From positions 620,001-684,000 of the forward strand of contig NZ_VBUT01000002.1 in the NCBI RefSeq assembly GCF_005863245.1: a DNA stretch of 64,000 bases, read 5' to 3'. This DNA comes from Nocardia cyriacigeorgica (GTDB lineage: Bacteria > Actinomycetota > Actinomycetes > Mycobacteriales > Mycobacteriaceae). Position 1 is the first letter of the stretch, and each line of letters begins with the position of its first letter. A model generated the notes under the pieces. The model was not told where the DNA came from. It saw only the letters and a list, made by a program, of their open reading frames with translations, and made no database searches. Both the position numbers and the translations under genes were made by a program. Shown in pieces: positions 8,385 through 17,695 of this stretch.

Positions 8385-8780
8385 TGGTCTTCCTTTGCTT
8401 GATGGTTCTGGCCTGGATCGCCACGGCGAAGATTAGCGGACCCGAAGTCGTCGGCAACGTATTTTGCCGAAGTAATTGCCCGGCGTGTCGGAAAGTTATC
8501 GCTTGGAAACCGACATCGGCAGGAAATGTTGCGAGATGGTCTCGGCCGCGTCACGGAACGGGCAATTGCCGCGCAGGGTGGTGAAAAGGGATGCGGGAGT
8601 GGGTATCCAGCACGGTCGGCGAATTTCGATCGCGACAGCGAGGCCGATTCCGTGCGGTGCCGCAGATTTCCGGCCCGATTCACGCGGGGCGTCGTCGACC
8701 CGCATCCATACGTTCGTAGGCGCGCTGCTCATGGATGGGTGCCGGATGGGGCTCGGCCGGGCGGATGCGAAACTGGTCGG
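8385..8780. other. 396-bp interval before coaE
   Basis: The left part contains the putative minus-strand promoter of the small gene: TTGCCG at 8457-8452 and TAATCT at 8435-8430. The middle (about 8440-8530) is less GC-rich than its neighbours. No convincing gene, repeat or strong coaE promoter is visible in the remainder. Confidence 0.4.
8430..8457 (-). promoter_or_regulatory. Candidate promoter of the 70-residue small gene
   Basis: On the minus strand TTGCCG (8457-8452) and TAATCT (8435-8430) are 16 bp apart. A start near 8423 would give a leader of about 40 nt ending in AAGGAAG before the TTG codon at 8384. Confidence 0.4.
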
Positions 8781-9986
8781 ATGTTACGAATCGGCCTCAC
8801 CGGAGGCATGGGCGCCGGCAAGTCGACCGTGGCGCGGATCCTCGCCGAACGCGGTGCGGTGATCATCGACTCGGATGCGATCGCGCGCGAGGTCGTCGCG
8901 CCGGGCACCGAGGGACTCGCGGCGCTGGTCGACGCTTTCGGAGCCGATATCCTCGCCGCCGACGGCAGTTTGGACCGGCCGGCACTGGCGGCCAAGGCTT
9001 TCGGCGACGACGAGGCACGTGCCAGGCTCAACGCGATCACTCATCCGCTGGTCGGCAGGCGCACCGGCGAACTGCTGGCCGCGGCCGCACCGGATGCCAT
9101 TGTCGTGCAAGATATTCCGCTGCTGGTGGAAAACGGGCTGGCCCCGCTGATGAATCTGGTGGTCGTGGTGGACGTGGCCGCCGAAACCCGCATTCAGCGT
9201 CTCGTGCATTCGCGCGGCGTGCCCGAAGCCGATGCGCGCGCCCGCATCGCGGCCCAGGCCACTGATGAGCAGCGCCGTGCCGTCGCCGATGTCCTGCTCG
9301 ACAACAACGGACCGGCCGAGGCCATCGAATCAGCGGTGCACCGGCTGTGGGACGAGCGGCTGGTGCCCTTCGAACGCAATCTGCGCGCTGCCCGGGCGGC
9401 CGAGACCGAACTGCGGCTGGTGGCGCCGGACCCGGAGTGGGCGGCGCAGGCCCAGCGGTTGATCGCCCGGCTGGCGGTGGCCGCGGGGTCGGCGGCCGTC
9501 CGCATCGATCACATCGGGTCCACCTCGGTGCCGGGATTGGCGGCCAAGGACGTCATCGATATCCAGATCACCGTGGCCGATCTCGGTGCCGCCGACGGCC
9601 TGCGGGACGCACTCGGCGCGGCCGGATTCCCGGTGCAGGCCCATATCCTGCACGACAACCCGAAACCGACCGAGGCCGATCCGGAAGGCACCGACACCGA
9701 GCTGTGGGCCAAACGCTTTCACGGCAGTGCCGACCCCGGCCGCCCGGCCCATGTGCACCTGCGCGTCGACGGCTCGCCGGGGCAACAGTTCGCGCTGGCG
9801 TTCCGGGATTGGCTGCGCGCCGATGCCGCCGCCCGGGAGGAGTACGCGCGGGTCAAGCGCGAGGGCGAGGCGAAGGCGGCCGGCCTGTCCGGTGACGAGG
9901 CGATGGTGGCCTACCTCGCGGTGAAGGAGCCGTGGTTCGATCAGGTGTACCCGCGGGTTATGCAGTGGCAGGCGGGTCAGGGCTGA
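8781..9986 (+). CDS. coaE: Dephospho-CoA kinase fused to a GrpB/UPF0157-like domain
   Basis: This 401-residue protein catalyses the last step of coenzyme A synthesis, ATP-dependent phosphorylation of dephospho-CoA. The P-loop GGMGAGKST is at residues 8-16 and the kinase domain spans about 1-200. The second half (from [12 protein letters not shown], with [19 protein letters not shown]) is a GrpB-type nucleotidyltransferase-like domain. This fusion is normal in mycobacteria (Rv1631 type) and absent from the roughly 200-residue enzyme of other bacteria. ATG 8781 is the start giving the canonical MLRIGLTGG terminus. Gene order rpsA-coaE-DUF402-uvrB is the mycobacterial one. Confidence 0.95.
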   Translation: MLRIGLTGGMGAGKSTVARILAERGAVIIDSDAIAREVVAPGTEGLAALVDAFGADILAADGSLDRPALAAKAFGDDEARARLNAITHPLVGRRTGELLAAAAPDAIVVQDIPLLVENGLAPLMNLVVVVDVAAETRIQRLVHSRGVPEADARARIAAQATDEQRRAVADVLLDNNGPAEAIESAVHRLWDERLVPFERNLRAARAAETELRLVAPDPEWAAQAQRLIARLAVAAGSAAVRIDHIGSTSVPGLAAKDVIDIQITVADLGAADGLRDALGAAGFPVQAHILHDNPKPTEADPEGTDTELWAKRFHGSADPGRPAHVHLRVDGSPGQQFALAFRDWLRADAAAREEYARVKREGEAKAAGLSGDEAMVAYLAVKEPWFDQVYPRVMQWQAGQG

Positions 9987-9992
9987 CCGGCG

Positions 9993-10517
9993 TCACAGCC
10001 AGCTGAGGGGCATCCCGCGCGAGGCGGTCCAGGCCAGCAGGTCGTGGCCGTGCGCGGCGATACCGTCGATGGCGGCGGTGGCGGTCGCGATGGCCTTTTC
10101 CGCGGTGGCGGCGTCCACCAGGCCGGCCTGCAGCGCCCCGAGCAGCTCGTCGACGTCGAGCAGGCGGGTGTCGCGTCCGGTGCGCACCAGCAGATCCAGG
10201 TAGTGGTCCACCGACCGCCACTTCTTGGGTTCGACCTCGCTGAATTCGCCGATGTCGATGTAGTAGTCCTGGTTGCGCAGATGCGCGGCGGTGTAGTGGA
10301 ACACTGTGGCGCGGATCGACAGCTCCGGCAGCAGCCAGGACTCCATGTAGTGGAACGACGGATGATCGGCGGTGCGCGCCATGTACAGGCCCCACGGCTC
10401 GACGCGGTAGTTCTCGACCGGCCGCACGAACCCCTTGGGATCGGTATTGGTGAGCTCGGCGACGTTGAAGTACTCCACCTTCGGCCGGTGCACGTGCACG
10501 GATGGTGCCTGAGTCAT
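9993..10517 (-). CDS. DUF402-family protein
   Basis: This 174-residue protein belongs to the DUF402/FomD-like fold, whose characterised members hydrolyse nucleoside diphosphates. Residues [17 protein letters not shown], with downstream DHYLDLLV and DVDELL acidic clusters, resemble the metal-binding edge of that fold. Its position between coaE and uvrB, on the opposite strand, matches M. tuberculosis Rv1632c. I chose ATG 10517 ([12 protein letters not shown]), since longer starts run into the uvrB promoter. The substrate is not known. Confidence 0.8.
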   Translation of the reverse strand: MTQAPSVHVHRPKVEYFNVAELTNTDPKGFVRPVENYRVEPWGLYMARTADHPSFHYMESWLLPELSIRATVFHYTAAHLRNQDYYIDIGEFSEVEPKKWRSVDHYLDLLVRTGRDTRLLDVDELLGALQAGLVDAATAEKAIATATAAIDGIAAHGHDLLAWTASRGMPLSWL

Positions 10518-10617
10518 GTCCCGAGAATCTACCGTCGAGGCCGCTGTTGTCCAGGCTTGCGGCGGGGGCGCGGCCGGGGGCGGAAATCTGTCGGTGGCTG
10601 CGCCTACCCTGGTGACC

Positions 10618-12792
<2,175 letters not shown>

Positions 12793-12859
12793 GCGCCGCG
12801 GTCGGCGAATCGGCGGTGTGTTCGGTCCGAGCGGAGCCGGGCCCGGCAGCCGGGCTCGA

Positions 12860-13402
12860 CTACTCGACTGAACGCGCCCGCTCGCGCGCCTCGACCTGCT
12901 CGCGGGCCCGGCGATACCAGTCACGCCGGAAAGCGGTGAACTGTTTGCCGTAGTCCAGCACCAGATGGCCGTAGAAGGAGAAATCGTCCTCGCCCCAGGG
13001 GATCGACTGCTCCAGCTCGATCGTGTCCGCCCGCTCCGCCTCGAGAGCTGCGGCCTGCTCGTCCAGATAACGCATCGCAGCCTCCGGGCCGAGGCGTCCG
13101 AGCAGGAAGATCCGCATCATGGCCTCGTCTCGGCCGATGGGCTTGGGGGTGGTCTCGGCGAGCCAGCGATGCAGTTCCACTCGCCCCGGCTCGGTGACGG
13201 CGTATTCCTTGCGGCCGCGCGGGCCCACTGCGGCGACTTCGATCAAGCCGTCATCGGTCAGTTTGCCCAGTTCGCTGTAGATCTGACTCTGGGTGGCCGA
13301 CCAGACGTTGCCGAGCGACATATCGAACAACCGCACCAGGTCATATCCGCTGGCGCCGTCCAATTCAGCGACCAGTCCCAGCACGGCATAGCGCAGACTC
13401 AT
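12860..13402 (-). CDS. PadR-family transcriptional regulator
   Basis: This 180-residue protein has a PadR winged helix (residues 1-85, opening MSLRYAVLGLVAELDGASGY) and a C-terminal Vir_act_alpha_C helical dimerisation domain (about 90-175). It is divergent from the carotenoid oxygenase gene across 97 bp that contain a strong promoter between two GACANGTC repeats. Repression of that gene, and of itself, is likely. PadR regulators are relieved by small aromatic or lipophilic ligands. Confidence 0.9.
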   Translation of the reverse strand: MSLRYAVLGLVAELDGASGYDLVRLFDMSLGNVWSATQSQIYSELGKLTDDGLIEVAAVGPRGRKEYAVTEPGRVELHRWLAETTPKPIGRDEAMMRIFLLGRLGPEAAMRYLDEQAAALEAERADTIELEQSIPWGEDDFSFYGHLVLDYGKQFTAFRRDWYRRAREQVEARERARSVE

Positions 13403-13424
13403 GCCGCGATCCTACGGCCCACCA

Positions 13425-13467
13425 TTGACAGGTCTGAATAGGAGGGTCTATTTTCGACATGTCTAAA
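13425..13467 (+). promoter_or_regulatory. Carotenoid oxygenase promoter with paired GACANGTC elements
   Basis: TTGACA (13425-13430) and TATTTT (13449-13454) with 18-bp spacing form a good sigma-A promoter. Two near-identical 12-bp elements, GACAGGTCTGAA (13427-13438) and GACATGTCTAAA (13456-13467), match at 10 of 12 positions. One overlaps the -35 box and the other lies just past the -10 box. This is where a PadR repressor would block both directions. Confidence 0.55.
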
Positions 13468-13499
13468 GTGGAATATGAGGCGGCTGTGAGGAACCCACA

Positions 13500-14804
13500 A
13501 TGACCAGCACCCGACCTGCCTGGCTGACCGGACATATGGCACCCGTGCCGGATGAGATCGACGCCGTCGCGCTGGAGGTGACCGGTGCGCTCCCCGTGGA
13601 ACTGATCGGCCGCTACGTCCGCAATGGCCCGAATCCGGCACCCGGTCAGGTCAGCGGCCATTGGTTCACCGGCCCCGGCATGCTGCACGGCATCCGGCTG
13701 CGCGACGGTCGCGCCGAGTGGTATCGCAACCGCTGGGTGCGCACCACGGCCTTCACCGACGGGGCGCCCTTCCTCCGCGAGGATTTCAGCGTCGACCGGG
13801 CTGCGGTGACTGCCAATACACACGTCATTCCGCACGGCGACCGGATCTTCGCGCTGGTCGAAGCCGGCTTCCCGTATGAGGTGACGCCGGACTTGGACAC
13901 CATCGGACCCTGTGACTTCGGGGGCAGGCTCACCACCGGGATGACCGCCCATCCCAAACAGGACCCTGTCTCCGGCGACCTGCTGTTCTTCGGTTACGGG
14001 TTCCGGCCGCCGTATCTGACCTATCACCGGTTGTCGGCGGCGGGGGAGCTGGTCGAGAGCCGTGAGGTACCGGTCCCGGGTGCGACGATGATGCACGACT
14101 TCGCGATCACCGAGAACTACGTCATCTGGCTCGACCTTCCGGTGGTCTTCGATGGCGCGCTCGCAGCCGGTGCCGGCGGGATGCCCTACCGCTGGGACGC
14201 CGGCTACGGTGCGCGGCTCGGCATGATGCCGCGCGCCGGTGGTCCGGTCCGGTGGTTCGATATCGAGCCCTGCTACATATTCCACGTCGGCAATGCCTAC
14301 GAACACGACGGCCGGATCGTCGTCGACGGTGCGCGCTACTGTCCCGAGGACTTCGCCGCCATCTGGTCCGGAATCGGTGGCACGTCCACCCGTGCGGCCG
14401 GCCGGGCAGCGGCCGGAGCGCGAATGCATCGATGGACTCTCGATCCGGCCACCGGCGCGGTCACCGAGACGAGGATCGACGACCGGACGGTCGAATTCCC
14501 CACTCACGACGACACCCTCACCGGTCGCGGCCACCGCTATCTCTACACGGTGAGCTCCGAGGCGATCGTGAAATACGACGTTCACACCGGCCGATCGACC
14601 GCGGTGGATGCCGAGCATCCCGGTGAGGCGGTGTTCGTCCCGGCCGACGGGCGCCGGGCCGAGGACGAGGGCTGGCTGCTGTCCCTCGTCGCCGACGAAC
14701 TGCGAGTGCTCGACGCCACCGACCTGTCACCGGTGGCGGCTGTCCGGCTCCCGCGCCGGGTACCCGCCGGTTTCCACGGCAGCTGGATACCCGACGCGGG
14801 CTGA
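13500..14804 (+). CDS. Carotenoid cleavage oxygenase family protein
   Basis: This 434-residue protein belongs to the carotenoid/stilbene dioxygenase (RPE65-like) seven-bladed propeller family. The four iron-ligand histidines can be placed at H151 (MTAHPKQD), H199 (MMHDFAIT), H262 (YIFHVGNAYE) and H426 (GFHGSWIP). All are present, so it should be active. These enzymes cleave a conjugated C=C bond in carotenoids, apocarotenoids or stilbenoid phenols. GAGGA lies 8 nt before ATG 13500. No carotenoid synthesis gene is nearby. A PadR regulator, which often senses phenolics, makes a phenylpropanoid-type substrate equally possible. Confidence 0.9.
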   Translation: MTSTRPAWLTGHMAPVPDEIDAVALEVTGALPVELIGRYVRNGPNPAPGQVSGHWFTGPGMLHGIRLRDGRAEWYRNRWVRTTAFTDGAPFLREDFSVDRAAVTANTHVIPHGDRIFALVEAGFPYEVTPDLDTIGPCDFGGRLTTGMTAHPKQDPVSGDLLFFGYGFRPPYLTYHRLSAAGELVESREVPVPGATMMHDFAITENYVIWLDLPVVFDGALAAGAGGMPYRWDAGYGARLGMMPRAGGPVRWFDIEPCYIFHVGNAYEHDGRIVVDGARYCPEDFAAIWSGIGGTSTRAAGRAAAGARMHRWTLDPATGAVTETRIDDRTVEFPTHDDTLTGRGHRYLYTVSSEAIVKYDVHTGRSTAVDAEHPGEAVFVPADGRRAEDEGWLLSLVADELRVLDATDLSPVAAVRLPRRVPAGFHGSWIPDAG

Positions 14805-14815
14805 GTCGCGCCGGC

Positions 14816-15286
14816 TCACCCCTGGGTGGCCAGCCATTCATTGACGCGGCGCTCGGCCTCTTCCCGCGAGACGTCCTCGACCTTGGTCATCACCGCCCAG
14901 CGGTGGCCGAACGGGTCGATGATCACGCCGAAGCGGTCACCGGTGACGAAGGTTTGCGGCTCTTCGACGCAGCGGGCGCCGCGCTCGACCGCACGGGCGA
15001 CGGCCGCGTCGGTGTCGGTGCAGTAATGCACGATGGAGGTGTGTACCCATTCGCCGTTGGGCGCGAGCACCCCGTTGTCCGGTATCGGCATGCCCAGCTG
15101 GAGTGTGGAATCGCCGATCTTCAGCTCCGCGTGCGCGGCCTGCCCGTCGGGCAGATCGTTGCGGGTGATCACCTCGGCGCCGAAGACCTCGGAATAGAAA
15201 TCGATCGCCTTGTTGGCGTCGGCGACGGCCAGGAAACAGGTGATGGAGTGGTAGCCATCGGGAATCGGATGCACAGTGCTTGTCAT
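14816..15286 (-). CDS. VOC-superfamily protein (glyoxalase/bleomycin-resistance fold)
   Basis: This 156-residue protein has the PhnB/YdfO-like VOC pattern: SITCFLAVADANKAIDFYSE at the start and FGVIIDPFGHRWAVMTKVED near the end. The latter holds the typical DPFGH motif. It ends with a short helical extension. I chose ATG 15286; GAGG lies 9 nt upstream. It is divergent from the AraC-type gene at 15339 by 52 bp, so that regulator may control it. Function may be isomerase, dioxygenase or ligand binding; none can be chosen from sequence. Confidence 0.85.
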   Translation of the reverse strand: MTSTVHPIPDGYHSITCFLAVADANKAIDFYSEVFGAEVITRNDLPDGQAAHAELKIGDSTLQLGMPIPDNGVLAPNGEWVHTSIVHYCTDTDAAVARAVERGARCVEEPQTFVTGDRFGVIIDPFGHRWAVMTKVEDVSREEAERRVNEWLATQG

Positions 15287-15338
15287 GTCTTTCATCCTCG
15301 CCCGCGCGGCGGCAGCGATCTTGTAAGAAAGCGACACC

Positions 15339-16208
15339 ATGTCCGAGCGCGGTGATCGCGGCGCCCTCACCGGTCGCAAAGGGATCCTGCATCCCGACGA
15401 GCAGGCCCGATACCGGACCCTGCGCAGGCTGCCGGCAGGCCCGGCGGTGGCCGAGGTGATCGACTGGTACTGGTCGGTGCGCTGGGATCTGCGTGGCAGG
15501 CCGCCGTATATCGCCGAGGTGCTGCCGTTTCCGTGCGTGAACGTCACCTTCGAGCGGTCCGAGACCAAGACCGGTGGCTTCGTCAACGGCGTCTGCACGA
15601 CGAAGTTCGTCCGTGAATTGACCGGCGCGGGTGAAACGTTCGGGATCCGGTTCCGCGCGGGCGGATTCGGCGCGTTCACCGGACTCGATGTCGGTGAGTT
15701 CCGTGACCGCACCGTCGCTCTGGCCGAGGTGCTGCCCGACGCCGACCGGCTCACCACCGCGGTGCTGGCCGAATCGCGCGATGAAGCCCGCCGCGACATC
15801 GTCGAATCGTTCTTCGCGCGCGGGTTGTCGGAGCCCGATCCGAACTACGAGCTGGTGCGGCGCATCGTCGAGGCGATGGCCACCGATCAGGAATTGACCC
15901 GGGTCGATCAGGTCACCGAGCGCTACGCGGTCTCGATCCGCACCCTGCAACGGCTGTTCCGGCGCTATGTCGGCGCGGGCCCGAAGTGGGTACTGCGCCG
16001 CTACCGGCTCCAGGACGCTGCCGACCTGCTCGCCCGCGGCCGGGTCGAGGATCTCGCGGCCCTCTCGGCCGAGCTCGGCTATTACGACCAGGCGCATTTC
16101 ACCCGGGAATTCACCGCGGAAGTCGGAATGGCGCCGGCGGAATACGCCAAACACACCCTGCGCGCCCGCAACGAGGTCACCGCGAAAATGCTCCCGCGTG
16201 GCGAATAG
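15339..16208 (+). CDS. AraC-family transcriptional regulator (DUF6597-type N-terminal domain)
   Basis: This 289-residue protein has an N-terminal sensor domain (about 15-135; WYWSVRWDLRGRPPY and FGIRFRAGGFGAF are typical of the AraC subgroup with a DUF6597 domain) and a C-terminal double helix-turn-helix (about 175-275; VSIRTLQRLFRRYVGAGPKW, LGYYDQAHFTREF). It is divergent from the VOC gene. The doxX-like gene follows on the same strand after 100 bp. Confidence 0.88.
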   Translation: MSERGDRGALTGRKGILHPDEQARYRTLRRLPAGPAVAEVIDWYWSVRWDLRGRPPYIAEVLPFPCVNVTFERSETKTGGFVNGVCTTKFVRELTGAGETFGIRFRAGGFGAFTGLDVGEFRDRTVALAEVLPDADRLTTAVLAESRDEARRDIVESFFARGLSEPDPNYELVRRIVEAMATDQELTRVDQVTERYAVSIRTLQRLFRRYVGAGPKWVLRRYRLQDAADLLARGRVEDLAALSAELGYYDQAHFTREFTAEVGMAPAEYAKHTLRARNEVTAKMLPRGE

Positions 16209-16308
16209 ATACCGGAACAGTTCCGATAGATCATTTCCGCCCGAACACCGGCAGGGCGAGTGGTTGAATTACGCACCATCTACCCACCGGCAGAATGAGG
16301 AGCTGGAC

Positions 16309-16722
16309 ATGGATGTCGCGGTGTTGATCGGGCGGGTGTTGTTCGTCGCGCTCTTTTTCGGTTCGGCCTTCGGCCACTTCACCCAGACCGAGGCGATGAC
16401 CGGTTACGCGCAGAGCCGGGGTGTGCCCTCACCCAAGGCCGGTGTGCTCGCCTCGGGGGTGCTGATGGTGCTCGGAGGACTGAGTGTGCTGCTCGGCATC
16501 TGGGCCGATCTCGGTGCGCTGCTGCTGTTCATCATGCTGCTGCCCACGGCCGTGCTCATGCACGGATTCTGGTCCGAGACCGATCCGGAGGCCAAGCAGA
16601 CCGAGATGATCCAGTTCAACAAGGATCTCGCGCTCGCGGGCGCCTCCCTGATGCTGTTCGCCTTCTTCGCCCACACCGACGAACTGGGATTGACCATCAC
16701 CGGGCCGCTTTTCAGCATGTGA
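16309..16722 (+). CDS. DoxX-family integral membrane protein
   Basis: This 137-residue protein has four hydrophobic segments (about 2-20, 45-68, 70-92, 105-125) with the DoxX pattern GHFTQTEAMTGYAQSRGVPSP after the first helix. DoxX proteins sit in the cytoplasmic membrane. In mycobacteria some form a complex with superoxide dismutase and a thiosulfate sulfurtransferase in oxidative-stress defence. GAGGAG lies 7 nt before ATG 16309. The specific role here is unknown. Confidence 0.88.
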   Translation: MDVAVLIGRVLFVALFFGSAFGHFTQTEAMTGYAQSRGVPSPKAGVLASGVLMVLGGLSVLLGIWADLGALLLFIMLLPTAVLMHGFWSETDPEAKQTEMIQFNKDLALAGASLMLFAFFAHTDELGLTITGPLFSM

Positions 16723-16736
16723 CCGGGCGCACGCGC

Positions 16737-16742
16737 TAATAT
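16737..16742 (+). promoter_or_regulatory. -10 hexamer TAATAT before the 19-codon gene
   Basis: TAATAT follows the doxX stop by 14 nt and would start a transcript at about 16749, giving a short leader to the microprotein start at 16774. The -35 match is poor. Confidence 0.4.
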
Positions 16743-16773
16743 TGCGGTCCGCATCCGCAGTGAAAGGGAACGC

Positions 16774-16833
16774 ATGGACATCATCGGCGCGATTCTGGGT
16801 ATTTTCTGGGCCGACTACCGGCAGTGGCCCTGA
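16774..16833 (+). CDS. Putative 19-residue hydrophobic microprotein
   Basis: The reading frame has 19 codons (MDIIGAILGIFWADYRQWP) and then TGA. AAAGGGAA lies 4 nt before the ATG, a good -10 box (TAATAT) lies about 30 nt upstream, and a 14-bp terminator stem begins 20 nt after the stop. The first 12 residues would form a hydrophobic helix; the tail is polar and aromatic. It could be a membrane peptide or the leader of a regulatory RNA. No family is recognised. The complete set of expression signals around so short a frame is the argument for it. Confidence 0.45.
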   Translation: MDIIGAILGIFWADYRQWP

Positions 16834-16853
16834 GCCCCGGTACCCGCCAGACC

Positions 16854-16885
16854 TCCGGCCCGTTCGTTGTCACGAACGGGCCGGA
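16854..16885 (+). terminator. Terminator hairpin after the 19-codon gene
   Basis: A perfect 14-bp stem with a 4-nt loop (TGTC), followed by GCTGTTTTCC with a short T run. It would end the doxX or microprotein transcript. Confidence 0.8.
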
Positions 16886-17188
16886 GCTGTTTTCCGGAGC
16901 CGGTGATGTGACGAATGTCCCAGGGCGGCAACGCCGTTCAGCGATGTTGTGGCAGATCACAGAAGTATGCGCACCGGATTGGGTCCGCCCAGGTAGGGCA
17001 GGCTCTGCGGTATTCGCCCAGGCCGGGCCGCTTGCGGCCGGTACGAACACTCCGAATGTGATGTGTTGCGAATTCTGATAATTCCGGGCGTATTGCCGCT
17101 ATGGTCGACCCAGTCGCCGCGCCGAAGCCCCGACACGCCGGGACGAAAAACCTGACGCAGGCGTCCGACCCGCACAGTTGGAGGAGAG
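16886..17188 (+). other. 303-bp leader/promoter region of the universal stress protein gene
   Basis: There is no gene here. A GC stem (CCGGGCCGC/GCGGCCGG, about 17025-17041) lies in the middle. A weak DosR-like site (GGGAC, then AAAAACC, at 17137-17156; 13 of 20 consensus positions) lies 32 nt before the stress protein start. GGAGGAGA precedes the ATG. I see no riboswitch class that I recognise. Confidence 0.35.
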
Positions 17189-17641
17189 ATGACCGCCTAC
17201 CGGACCATTGTCGTCGGTACCGATGGCTCGGACTCGTCGTATGTCGCCGTCGACAAGGCCGCCGCACTGGCCGGGGCCGCCGGCTCGACCCTGATCGTGG
17301 CCTGCGCCTACTATCCGACCGATGACCGTGAGGTCGCCGCGGCCGCCGATGTGCTCAAGGACGAGGCCTACCAGGTGCGCGGTTCCGCGCCGACCAACGA
17401 GATCCTGCGCACCGCCCGCGATCGGGCCACCGCCGCGGGCGCCAAGGAGATCGTCGAGCGCGCCATCGTCGGCGAGCCGGTCGAATCGCTGCTCGACCTG
17501 GTCAAGGAGACCCAGGCCGATCTGCTCGTCGTCGGTAACCGCGGCCTCAACACCCTGACCGGGCGCCTGCTCGGCTCGGTGCCCTCGGACGTCGCACGCA
17601 AATCGCGCTCGGACGTCCTCATCGTGCACACCGTGCGCTGA
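17189..17641 (+). CDS. Universal stress protein (Rv1636/TB15.3 type)
   Basis: This 150-residue single-domain USP opens with TIVVGTDGSDSS and has the nucleotide-binding pattern G-x2-G-x9-G-S at G116, G119, G129 and S130. Sequence and gene order point to the orthologue of M. tuberculosis Rv1636, a small cytosolic USP reported to bind cAMP. It probably acts as a nucleotide-buffering stress protein. It stands alone, with a terminator after it, and converges on helD. Confidence 0.92.
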   Translation: MTAYRTIVVGTDGSDSSYVAVDKAAALAGAAGSTLIVACAYYPTDDREVAAAADVLKDEAYQVRGSAPTNEILRTARDRATAAGAKEIVERAIVGEPVESLLDLVKETQADLLVVGNRGLNTLTGRLLGSVPSDVARKSRSDVLIVHTVR

Positions 17642-17651
17642 CCTACCCGCT

Positions 17652-17684
17652 GCGTGGTCGCCGCCGCACCGGCGGCGACCACGC
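17652..17684. terminator. Bidirectional terminator between the USP gene and helD
   Basis: A perfect 15-bp GC-rich stem with a 3-nt loop lies between two convergent genes, 10 nt after the USP stop and 11 nt after the helD stop (minus strand). Confidence 0.8.
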
Positions 17685-17695
17685 GTGCGTGTGCT

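Noticed and set aside
8258..8683. A 141-codon minus-strand frame overlapping the small gene
   Set aside because: Arg/Pro/Ser-rich composition, no ribosome site, and it conflicts with the better supported frame at 8172-8384.
12830..12857. Terminator between uvrB and padR
   Set aside because: GCCGGGCCCGGC is palindromic, but the extended stem has mismatches and no loop large enough to be convincing.
17137..17156. DosR box before the universal stress protein
   Set aside because: Only 13 of 20 positions fit and the right half lacks GTCCC; too weak to call without binding data.
16886..17188. Riboswitch in the universal stress protein leader
   Set aside because: Apart from one GC hairpin there is no conserved core that I can match to a known class.
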